From positions 620,001-684,000 of the forward strand of contig NZ_FNBM01000001.1 of assembly GCF_900102335.1 (NCBI RefSeq): DNA of 64,000 bases. The letters run 5' to 3'. Positions 56,748 to 64,000 of this stretch are shown in pieces. The translations under genes and the position numbers were made by a program. Source of the stretch: Phytopseudomonas seleniipraecipitans (GTDB lineage Bacteria > Pseudomonadota > Gammaproteobacteria > Pseudomonadales > Pseudomonadaceae). The notes under the pieces were generated by a model. It was not told the DNA's origin. It ran no database searches and saw only the letters and a list, made by a program, of their open reading frames with translations. Each line of letters begins with the position of its first letter. Position 1 is the first letter of the stretch.

Positions 56748-57002
56748 ATGAGCAATGATCAAATGCAGACGCTATGGGCTGAGCAGCGCAGTGGCATTCT
56801 GGCTGAAGCGCTTGGCATCAGCCGAGAAGAGGTCGAGCAGTGGGTGATTGAGGACTATCCGGACGCCAGCGATGAAGGGTTGGTGGCCGGCCATGTCGTG
56901 GAAATCTCCGATGAAGCGCCGCCCGCGCTTGTCGATAAGCTGGGCGGCACCACCGTAAAGCTGCCTGCGCTGAGCTTCAAGCAAGGCCTGGAAGGGGCTT
57001 GA
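56748..57002 (+). CDS. Small acidic hypothetical protein
   Basis: 84 aa from the ATG at 56748 (CGAGGTAACCC upstream). No hydrophobic segment; acidic. AEALGISREEVEQWVIEDYPDASDEG suggests a short helix-turn-helix-like fold. I do not recognise the family. Convergent with the hybrid kinase gene; the terminator lies between. Confidence 0.65.
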   Translation: MSNDQMQTLWAEQRSGILAEALGISREEVEQWVIEDYPDASDEGLVAGHVVEISDEAPPALVDKLGGTTVKLPALSFKQGLEGA

Positions 57003-57012
57003 GCGATCCCGC

Positions 57013-57042
57013 GCCTCCGGGCCATCAGGCGGGCCCGGAGGC
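57013..57042. terminator. Hairpin between convergent genes
   Basis: GCCTCCGGGCC and GGCCCGGAGGC pair (11 bp) around 8 bases. The right arm overlaps the 3' end of the hybrid kinase gene. Confidence 0.75.
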
Positions 57043-59547
57043 GGCGCACATCTGCGCGAGCCGTGCGGCGATATCGCGGCGTCGGAAGGGTTTGGCCAGT
57101 ACCTCGAAGTCGCTGATTTGCATGGGCGTCAGATTGGCGTAACCGGTGATGATCAATACCGGAAGATCCGGCATTTGCTGCCGCAGCTCCTGCGCCAACT
57201 GTGCGCCGGTCTTGTTCTCCATGATGTGATCGGTTACCAGAACGTCAGGTACCAGGCCCCCTTCGATAAGCGCCAACGCCGCCGCGGCTGAATCCACATC
57301 GGTTACTTCATAACCAAGGTCATGCAGCTGCAGGCTGGTGGTTTCTCGCACCAGGGCTTCGTCGTCGACCAGCAACACGTGAACGGGCCGCGGAGCCAGC
57401 GGCACATCCTCACCAACCTCCGGTTGCTCGCATGTGGCTGGCGCCTCGGTGGTCGGCAGCCACAAGCTGACGCGCGTGCCCTGGCCCAGGTCAGACGCAA
57501 TATCGAAGCCACCACCCGATTGCATCAGCAGTCCTTGCACCATCGATAACCCGAGGCCCGTACCTTTGCCTACACCCTTTGTCGAGTAGAACGGCTCGAC
57601 GCAGTGACGCAACGTCTCTTCGCTCATGCCACTGCCGCTGTCCACTACCATCAGGTGCACGTACTGACCGCCGCTCAAACCGATTATGGCGTTGTCTGGC
57701 AGGTCGTTGAGTTCAGCGACTATCTTCAGACGGCCGCCGTCTTGCATGGCATCGCGGGCGTTGACCGCCAGGTTGAGGACGGCCAGTTCAAGCTGATGCG
57801 GGTCGATGAACACCGTCGGCAGGTCGTTGGGAATGTCGATTACCACCTCGACCAACGGCCCCAGAGAGCGCTGGATCAGGTCACGCATCTCGCGCATCAG
57901 CATCGATAGCGTGACGGCTTGCGGCTTGAGGGTTTGCCTGCGGGCGAAGGTCAACAGGCGACCGACCAGAATGCGTGCGCGATCAGCGGCCTGCAGCGCG
58001 CCGTCGATGAGCTTGGTGTAGCGTTCATCGGGCAGGCGTCGGCGGATCAGTTCCATCGACGCCATGATCGGTGTCAGCAGGTTGTTGAAGTCATGGGCGA
58101 TACCGCCGGTAAGCTGGCCAACCATCTCCATCTTGTGCGCCTCGTGAAGCTGCGCCACGGCAGCCTCGCGCTGGGCAACCATGGTGGCGACGCGATCTTC
58201 CAGGCCTTCGTTCAGCTCGCGCAGTTCTGCTTCGGCGCGCACGCGCTCGCTGATGTCCACGCATACGCCGATCATCCCGGTGACTGCACGCTGCTCATCG
58301 AGCAACGGTGTCATGTGGTTTTGCACCCATACGCTGGTGCCGTTGGGGCGCTCGTAGCGACGGGTATTTTCGAACGGCTGACCACTGCCGAGGCGCTGTT
58401 CGCACTCGCTGTTTGCGTCTGTTGGGTTCAGCTCCTGGAACTCGCGCCCAAGCAGTTGTTCTCGACCACGGCCGACTATTTCGCAGTAACGGTCGTTGAT
58501 TCGGCTGAGCCGCCAGGTATCGTCATATACCGCGATGCCAGCGCCGGCCTGATCGAACATCGCCGATAGCTGCGCGGAGCTCGCACGCAACGCTATTTCA
58601 GCTCGTGCGTGAGTGATCCAGCCCCAGGCGAGCTTGGCGGTTTCTTCAGCCAGTTGAGTGGCGAATTCGGAGAACAGCTGCAAGGCGCGGCACTCGATAA
58701 CCAACACTGCTTCGAGTGCCCCATTACGCACCACGGGAATGTGCAGCACATTGAAGTCGCGGTCGGCTGCCGACTGTGCCAGTGGGTGGCCGGCGAGCAG
58801 CCGCTGCTTGTCGGCGGGTGAGTAGGGCGCCAGGGTGGGGTTGCGCCCAGGTGCTGGTGGGTGGCTCTGCTGCACGCAGAGCGTCGTGTCCCCCGCATGG
58901 TGTTCAGCGAAGTACACCCGCCTGGCATCCAGCTCTTCGGCAAGCCGGCGCAGCACGAACGCTGTGAGGTTGGCCGGCTCGGTAATCGAAGGCAACGCCT
59001 GGCTGAGCTCGAGCAGGAACGCCTGGCGGTGCTCGAACTGCACGCGCTGAGTGGTTTCGGTCACCACGCAGAGCACGCCGCCCACTGAGCCGTCCGCTTC
59101 TCGCACGGCTGAATAAGACACATCGAAGTAAACGGTTTCACCACAGCCATGGCGTTCGATGTAGAAGGGACGATCCTTGGCCGAGAAGGTTTTGCCACTC
59201 TCCCGTACGCCGCGCAGCAGCGGCTCCAGGTCATCCCACAGTTCTGCCCAGTTCTCTATGGCCGGTCGGCCGAGAGCGCGAGGGTGCTTTTCGCCGATGC
59301 TCGGTGCATACGCCTCGTTGTACAGGGCTACGAACTCCGGCCCCCAGAACAGCACGATCTGGGCTTCCACTGGGAGCACGGTGGCCATCAGGGTCTTCAA
59401 GCTGGGCGACCAGTCTACGGGTGAGCCAAGCGGAGACCGGCTGAAATCAGCGTTTCGCAACAGGTCGGCGATCTCCCCGCCATTGGCAAGGAAGTCGAGG
59501 CGCTCAGTGATGCGTTGTTCAGGTGCGGACTTGGTTAACGGATCCAT
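57025..59547 (-). CDS. Hybrid histidine kinase: PAS - GAF - PAS - HK - REC
   Basis: 840 aa from the ATG at 59547. A PAS-like domain (about 40-190, with LFWGPEFVALYNEAYAP) is followed by GAF (190-340), a second PAS (about 350-470, AMFDQAGAGIAVYDDTWRLSRIND), the HisKA with His in LTGGIAHDFNNLL, the HATPase ([20 protein letters not shown]) and a receiver with Asp in VLVTDHIMEN. No membrane helices. It is of the same subgroup as the kinases at 48722 and 50857. Monocistronic. Signal unknown. Confidence 0.92.
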   Translation of the reverse strand: MDPLTKSAPEQRITERLDFLANGGEIADLLRNADFSRSPLGSPVDWSPSLKTLMATVLPVEAQIVLFWGPEFVALYNEAYAPSIGEKHPRALGRPAIENWAELWDDLEPLLRGVRESGKTFSAKDRPFYIERHGCGETVYFDVSYSAVREADGSVGGVLCVVTETTQRVQFEHRQAFLLELSQALPSITEPANLTAFVLRRLAEELDARRVYFAEHHAGDTTLCVQQSHPPAPGRNPTLAPYSPADKQRLLAGHPLAQSAADRDFNVLHIPVVRNGALEAVLVIECRALQLFSEFATQLAEETAKLAWGWITHARAEIALRASSAQLSAMFDQAGAGIAVYDDTWRLSRINDRYCEIVGRGREQLLGREFQELNPTDANSECEQRLGSGQPFENTRRYERPNGTSVWVQNHMTPLLDEQRAVTGMIGVCVDISERVRAEAELRELNEGLEDRVATMVAQREAAVAQLHEAHKMEMVGQLTGGIAHDFNNLLTPIMASMELIRRRLPDERYTKLIDGALQAADRARILVGRLLTFARRQTLKPQAVTLSMLMREMRDLIQRSLGPLVEVVIDIPNDLPTVFIDPHQLELAVLNLAVNARDAMQDGGRLKIVAELNDLPDNAIIGLSGGQYVHLMVVDSGSGMSEETLRHCVEPFYSTKGVGKGTGLGLSMVQGLLMQSGGGFDIASDLGQGTRVSLWLPTTEAPATCEQPEVGEDVPLAPRPVHVLLVDDEALVRETTSLQLHDLGYEVTDVDSAAAALALIEGGLVPDVLVTDHIMENKTGAQLAQELRQQMPDLPVLIITGYANLTPMQISDFEVLAKPFRRRDIAARLAQMCAASGPA

Positions 59548-59801
59548 ATCATCGGTGAGCGCGACAGTTATTCGGGAAGGACAGGTAGGTCTTGCCTTTA
59601 TGAGCGGCAAAGCCGGCGTTGCGTTCCACCGGTTTTCTCCTGTTGGGCGCCAACGGATGCGCTGCTGATGGATTGCCGGGCCGAGCGCCGGCTGTCAGGC
59701 TCAGGCCTCTGATGACCAAAGGCTGCCGCTGATCTTCTAATGGAAACCCGCGCTGTCGGCTACGGGTCGGTTGTGTAACGGCGACCGAGAGGATGCTTGT
59801 C

Positions 59802-60320
59802 ATGAGCAGCACTGCGAAAAAGACCGACCCGGCGCTGTGGGCGCGCATCAAAGCGCGCATCACCCAGGGTGATAAGGGCGGTAAACCGGGGCAATGGTCG
59901 GCGCGCAAAGCTCAAATGGCGGTGCAGGCCTATCAGAAGGCAGGCGGTGGATACGTCGGCAAGAAAACCGCTGACAACCACCTCCAGCAATGGACCGAGC
60001 AGGACTGGGATACCGCGTCCGGCCAGCCGTCGGCAGAAACGGGCGAGCGCTACTTGCCACATAACGCCCGCGAGCACCTGAGCCAGCGCGATTACGACCG
60101 CAGTACGCGCAAGAAACGTGCGGATAGCCGGGCAGGGCGCCAGCATTCGGCGCAACCTGCAGACGTCGCGGAAAAGACTGCCCACCACCGCACACCATCG
60201 CTCGGCGGCTTGACCAAGGCCGCGCTGATGAAACGCGCCGCTAGCCAGCAAATTCGCGGGCGCTCGCGCATGACCAAGGCGCAATTGGTAACTGCCCTGG
60301 AGCGAAATGGCGCGCAGTGA
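59802..60320 (+). CDS. DUF5872-domain protein
   Basis: 172 aa from the ATG at 59802. The N-terminal part matches DUF5872: TDPALWARIKARITQGDKGGKPGQWSARKAQMAVQAYQKAGGGY. It is very basic. The C-terminal part (SLGGLTKAALMKRAASQQIRGRSRMTKAQLVTALERN) resembles a Rho N-terminal or SAP-like helical nucleic-acid binding segment. Function unknown; such proteins are often stress-linked. It is divergent from the kinase at 57025. Confidence 0.85.
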   Translation: MSSTAKKTDPALWARIKARITQGDKGGKPGQWSARKAQMAVQAYQKAGGGYVGKKTADNHLQQWTEQDWDTASGQPSAETGERYLPHNAREHLSQRDYDRSTRKKRADSRAGRQHSAQPADVAEKTAHHRTPSLGGLTKAALMKRAASQQIRGRSRMTKAQLVTALERNGAQ

Positions 60321-60587
60321 AGGATTTTCACACTATGCAGCTTCAGGCGATCCATCAGGCCTTTGAAAGCTGCGAGCCGCCGGCAAGTGCATGCATGAAA
60401 AACAGGATCGCTGAGCGCTGCGCGCGTAGTTGCTGGCCATCGCAATGCACAAGGTTCTCAGCCGCCCAACGGTCATTAATCTATATGCAACGCCCTTTGG
60501 GCTGTGATGTCATTTCGTTATCATGCGCCGTAGCTTATGTGGAATGTGCAGCTGTGGCCGTTTCGAGCAATGACTGAGAGATGACGA

Positions 60588-62438
60588 ATGCTGGCTCCCT
60601 ATCCTCCCGTTCCGTTGAATGAACTGAGCCGGCAAGTGCTGCTCGATGAGCATCCCTGCCTCCTCGAACAACGCCCCGACCCGCTTCTCGACGAAGTGGT
60701 GAAGATGGCCGCCAGCTATTTCAATACGCCCATTTCGCTGATCACCATCCTCGACCGCAAGCGCCAGTGGTTCCGCGCACGGGTGGGCACTGCGCTGCAG
60801 GAAACGCCGCGCACCGATTCGTTCTGCGCATACAGCGTGGCGATCGGCGCAAGCATCGAGGTGTGCGACGCCAGCCAGGACGAACGTTTCCGTGATAACC
60901 CGCTGGTCACGGGCGAGCCTGGCATTCGCTATTACGCTGGAGTGCCGCTGGTGTTCGAGAGTGGGGTGATTCTCGGTAACCTCTGCGTGATCGATACCGC
61001 GCCTCGGCCGCCGATGTCGGCGGCCGACATGACCATGCTCACGCACATGGGCCGCCTGGCGATGAGCCGCCTCAACGATATGCGTATCGCCGCCTTCACC
61101 GATACCACCACCGGCTTGCCCAACCGTGCCCAGCTGGATGAAGACATCAGCCAAGCGTTGAGTGAGGGCCACAGCCCGCTGACCGTCGCCATCGAGCTGG
61201 TTTCGCCCGAGCAAATGAACGGTATGCTCAAATCGCTCGGTTTTCATTACCTCGCAGGCTTCACGCTGGCTGCGAAGGATACGTTGCAGAGCTTGCTGCC
61301 CACTGGCTGGTCGCTTTACAAGATCAGTGCACTGCGTTTCGCCTGCACCGTCCCTGCCAGCCAACAGGCCCAGGCCGAGCAGGTGTTCGCCACGCTGGTA
61401 AAAACCCTGGGTAAACCCATTCACTGCGAGAAGCTGCCCGTGGTGCCCCAACTCGGTATCGGTGTGCTGCGGCTCGACGCAGGCACCCTGCAGCAGGACT
61501 GGATGCGCCTGATCGTCTGCGCGGCAGATGAAGCGCGTAGCTCAGGCCGCGGCTGGGCCTATTACGACCAGCAGATGGATGCCGCGCAGCAACGCAGCAC
61601 GCGCTTGGTCAATGATCTGGGCGATGCCGTGCGCGCTGATGACCAGCTGCGTTTGGTGTTCCAGCCGCGGGTCGACCTGCATAGCGGCGCTTGTGTTTCC
61701 GCAGAAGCCTTGCTGCGCTGGACGCATCCGAGCCTGGGCGAGATCAGCCCGGCCGAGTTCATTCCGCTGGCCGAGAAAACCGCGTTGATCCATGCGGTCA
61801 GCTTCTGGGTCGCCAAGCAGGCCATTGCGCAAATCGACATGTGGCGGCGCAGCGGCCTCGAGCTGACCGTCTCAATCAACGTGTCGGCAGCGGACCTCAA
61901 CGATCATCACCTGACCGACGAAATCATTCGCTTGCTGGCCTGCCATGACCTGCCCGGCAGTTGCCTGGAGGTTGAGTTCACCGAAAGCGTGCTGGTCGGC
62001 GATTTCTCAATGGTTATCCCGCAGCTCGAGCGCCTCAAGGCCGTCGGTGTCGCTATCGCCATCGATGATTTCGGCAGCGGCTACAGCAACTGGGCCTACC
62101 TGCGCGACATTCCAGCTGACACCGTAAAGCTTGATCGCTCATTCATGGACAACCTGCGCGCAGGGCAGAAGGACTGGATCATCGTGCGTGCGCTTATTTG
62201 TCTGGCCAAGGAACTTGGGCTGCACATCGTCGCTGAAGGCATCGAGACGTCCAAGACCATGCAGGTCATCGGCGAATTGGGCTGTGAAGAAGCCCAGGGC
62301 TTCTTCATCTCCCGGCCGTTGGAAAGCGCAGCCTTGGTAGCGTGGCTGGCAAAGCGGGCGGCCAGCACTGATGCAATGCCGAAGGTCGCTGACGCGCCGG
62401 CGCCGTTCAGCACCAGCCTGGTGACCTGGCGCGCCTGA
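60588..62438 (+). CDS. GAF - degenerate GGDEF - EAL phosphodiesterase
   Basis: 616 aa. GAF (about 25-160, FNTPISLITILDRKRQWFRAR) is followed by a GGDEF-fold region (168-315) in which the GGDEF motif is lost (ISALRF in its place), so it cannot make c-di-GMP. The EAL domain (340-590) keeps the catalytic signature: EALLRW, the IDDFGSGYSN loop and AEGIET. It should hydrolyse c-di-GMP under the control of a GAF ligand. Monocistronic with its own hairpin terminator. Confidence 0.92.
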   Translation: MLAPYPPVPLNELSRQVLLDEHPCLLEQRPDPLLDEVVKMAASYFNTPISLITILDRKRQWFRARVGTALQETPRTDSFCAYSVAIGASIEVCDASQDERFRDNPLVTGEPGIRYYAGVPLVFESGVILGNLCVIDTAPRPPMSAADMTMLTHMGRLAMSRLNDMRIAAFTDTTTGLPNRAQLDEDISQALSEGHSPLTVAIELVSPEQMNGMLKSLGFHYLAGFTLAAKDTLQSLLPTGWSLYKISALRFACTVPASQQAQAEQVFATLVKTLGKPIHCEKLPVVPQLGIGVLRLDAGTLQQDWMRLIVCAADEARSSGRGWAYYDQQMDAAQQRSTRLVNDLGDAVRADDQLRLVFQPRVDLHSGACVSAEALLRWTHPSLGEISPAEFIPLAEKTALIHAVSFWVAKQAIAQIDMWRRSGLELTVSINVSAADLNDHHLTDEIIRLLACHDLPGSCLEVEFTESVLVGDFSMVIPQLERLKAVGVAIAIDDFGSGYSNWAYLRDIPADTVKLDRSFMDNLRAGQKDWIIVRALICLAKELGLHIVAEGIETSKTMQVIGELGCEEAQGFFISRPLESAALVAWLAKRAASTDAMPKVADAPAPFSTSLVTWRA

Positions 62439-62508
62439 GGGCAGTGAGTCGCGTTGGCCCGGGGCTGCAATGATGCGCTGATCGGTATCGAAGCAGCTTG
62501 CAGAGAGC

Positions 62509-62536
62509 AGAACGCCGACCCAGTGGTCGGCGTTCT
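62509..62536 (+). terminator. Terminator after the EAL gene
   Basis: AGAACGCCGAC and GTCGGCGTTCT pair around CCAGTG. It lies between convergent genes, so it may work for both. Confidence 0.8.
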
Positions 62537-62580
62537 TGCATCAGCGACGTGCAGGTCGCAGCGCGCGGAGCCGCTGTAGG

Positions 62581-64000
62581 CTAATTCTTCAGCGCCTGCG
62601 TCGCTGCGGCGCTGTAGGTTTCCGCGCGGGTGGTGGGGTCGCTGCCGTCCCAGCATTCGATGTTCTTCAAGTCCGGCATGTCATCGCGGTGGAACACCGG
62701 CTCCACACCCTGGGCACGTTGAGCCCGATAGTGTTTGAGCAACCGGGCAACGATGCCGGCCAGCGGCAGAATAGCGATCAGGTTGGTCAGTGCCAGCAGT
62801 GGCATGAACACATCGGCCATCGACCACACCACCGAGACTTTGACGACCGAGCCGATCATCACGAACGCCAGTACCAGCACCCGGAACAGTTGCAGCCACA
62901 GCTTGCCGCCAAACATGTACTGGATGTTCGACTCGCCGTAGTAGTAGTTGCCGACCACCGAGGTGAAGGCGAACAGCAGAATGGCAAAGGTCAGAAAGTG
63001 AATTGCCCAGTTGCCGAGCTCCTCGGCCAGCGCCCACTGCGTGAGGCTGGCGCCCATCGCGCCATCGCCGTAGGCGTGGCTGGGGTCGGCCAGCAGGATG
63101 ATGATGGCAGTCATGGTGCAGATCACCATGGTGTCGAAATACACGCCCAAGGTCTGCACCAGGCCCTGCTTGACCGGATGAGAGACCGACGCCGTGGCGC
63201 TGGCATTGGGCACCGAGCCCATGCCCGCTTCGTTGGAAAACAGGCCGCGGCGCATGCCCATCATGATCGCTGCGCCGACGCCGCCGCCGGCTATCTCACG
63301 AATGCCGAAGGCATGGGCAAAAATCTCGCCGAACATCGCCGGCACGCGGCCGATGTTGAGGATGATGACCAGCGTGCCGATGCCCAGATACAGCACCGCC
63401 ATCACCGGCACCACGGTCACCGATACCTTGGAAATGGTCTGCACACCGCCAAAGATGATCACGCCAGTCAGCGCCGTCAGCACGATGCCGATGCCCCACG
63501 CCAGTGTCTCGCTACCACCTTCGCCGCCGAACGAGGTCTGCATCGCATCGACGATGGAGTTGGCCTGCACTGAGTTGAACACCAGGCCATAGGTGATGCT
63601 GATCATTACCGCGAAGGTCACCGCCAGCCAACGCCAGCCCAGGGCCCGCTGAATGTAATAGGCCGGGCCGCCGTGGTAGCGGTACTGCTTGTCGGACTTG
63701 TAGAGCTGGCCGAGCGTGGATTCGACGAACGCCGTAGCGCCGCCGAGCATGGCCACCACCCACATCCAGAACACCGCGCCCGGCCCGCCCAGCGCGATCG
63801 CCGTGGCCACGCCAGCGATATTGCCGGTGCCGACCCGCGACGCCGCCGAGATGGTGAAGGCCTTGAAGGAGGAAATCGCCTCCTTGTCGCCATGGTTGCT
63901 CTCGAGAATGACCCGAAACATTTCGGGGATCATCCGCAGCTGCACGCCACGACACCTATAGGTCAGATAGACACCGCTAAGCAGCAGCATGGGAATCGCG
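62581..64000 (-). CDS. AGCS-family sodium:alanine symporter (5' end outside window)
   Basis: Inner-membrane sodium/amino-acid symporter; at least 473 residues are visible. The frame stays open to the right edge (Ala-Ile-Pro precedes MLLLSGVYLTYRC), and known family members start about 20-30 residues earlier, so the start is missing. Family signatures are present: RVGTGNIAGVATAIALGGPGAVFWMW, then GQLYKSDKQYRYHGGPAYYIQRALG and GLFSNEAGMGSVPNASATA. About ten membrane helices. It uses a Na+ gradient to bring in alanine or glycine. Confidence 0.93.
   Translation of the reverse strand, partial: AIPMLLLSGVYLTYRCRGVQLRMIPEMFRVILESNHGDKEAISSFKAFTISAASRVGTGNIAGVATAIALGGPGAVFWMWVVAMLGGATAFVESTLGQLYKSDKQYRYHGGPAYYIQRALGWRWLAVTFAVMISITYGLVFNSVQANSIVDAMQTSFGGEGGSETLAWGIGIVLTALTGVIIFGGVQTISKVSVTVVPVMAVLYLGIGTLVIILNIGRVPAMFGEIFAHAFGIREIAGGGVGAAIMMGMRRGLFSNEAGMGSVPNASATASVSHPVKQGLVQTLGVYFDTMVICTMTAIIILLADPSHAYGDGAMGASLTQWALAEELGNWAIHFLTFAILLFAFTSVVGNYYYGESNIQYMFGGKLWLQLFRVLVLAFVMIGSVVKVSVVWSMADVFMPLLALTNLIAILPLAGIVARLLKHYRAQRAQGVEPVFHRDDMPDLKNIECWDGSDPTTRAETYSAAATQALKN

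Noticed and set aside
62536..63573. 345-residue plus-strand frame opposite the AGCS symporter
   Set aside because: Rich in His, Gln and Asp, no motif; it is the complement of the symporter's codons.

Overview
The window looks like a chromosomal segment of a Pseudomonas-type gammaproteobacterium. This rests on the high GC content, Pseudomonas-style REP hairpins with a REP-associated transposase, small Pseudomonadaceae families (DUF1652, DUF3509-like, DUF5872), and a dense signal-transduction gene set. The genus is inferred from gene content; no rRNA or tRNA is present to confirm it. Both ends cut a gene: an ABC permease on the left and an AGCS symporter on the right.

Layout. 0-5 kb is a selenium locus: a PhnCDE-like ABC transporter of the putative selenate clade faces selD and mnmH (tRNA 2-selenouridine synthase). 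4.7-5.8 kb holds a four-unit REP array and a RAYT transposase. 5.8-8.9 kb has two exporters divergent from a MarR regulator, with a perfect operator palindrome between them, then two small membrane genes. 9.3-10.8 kb is a compact PAAR / PGRP amidase / membrane-anchored small protein cassette that looks like a type VI secretion effector-immunity module. 11-16.4 kb groups an HD-GYP protein, a FecR protein, an OmpA-like lipoprotein and a CHASE2 nucleotide cyclase. 17.5-19.4 kb is an ArsR-controlled oxidoreductase operon with three copies of one operator. 19.7-23.8 kb is hrpA, which carries a REP-like element inside its reading frame.

24.9-33.2 kb is an accessory and stress region: LysR and a cysteine hydrolase, a YdeP-like molybdoprotein, an SDR, a ClpP-like protein and several small proteins. 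33.4-37.8 kb carries a chemoreceptor and a galactarate/talarate dehydratase with its LacI regulator. 37.9-43.2 kb has a zinc alcohol dehydrogenase, two DUF892 ferritin-like proteins, and SCO1 plus CtaG for cytochrome oxidase copper assembly. 43.3-53.3 kb has a chemoreceptor divergent from a stressosome operon (rsbR-rsbS-rsbT-rsbX-like) that runs into a histidine kinase and two hybrid kinases. 54-62.4 kb has DoxX, a second nearly identical copy of the cysteine hydrolase, a KGG stress protein, small unknowns, another hybrid kinase and a GAF/degenerate GGDEF/EAL protein.

The most notable signals are: the stressosome fused to a two-component cascade; the three-operator ArsR system with an apparently leaderless repressor and a duplicated leader; the paired sigma-54 promoters before two paralogous small genes about 6.5 kb apart; the two hydrolase copies, which share an upstream dyad and form direct repeats around 28 kb; the REP element inside hrpA; and the orphan PAAR-amidase-immunity cassette.
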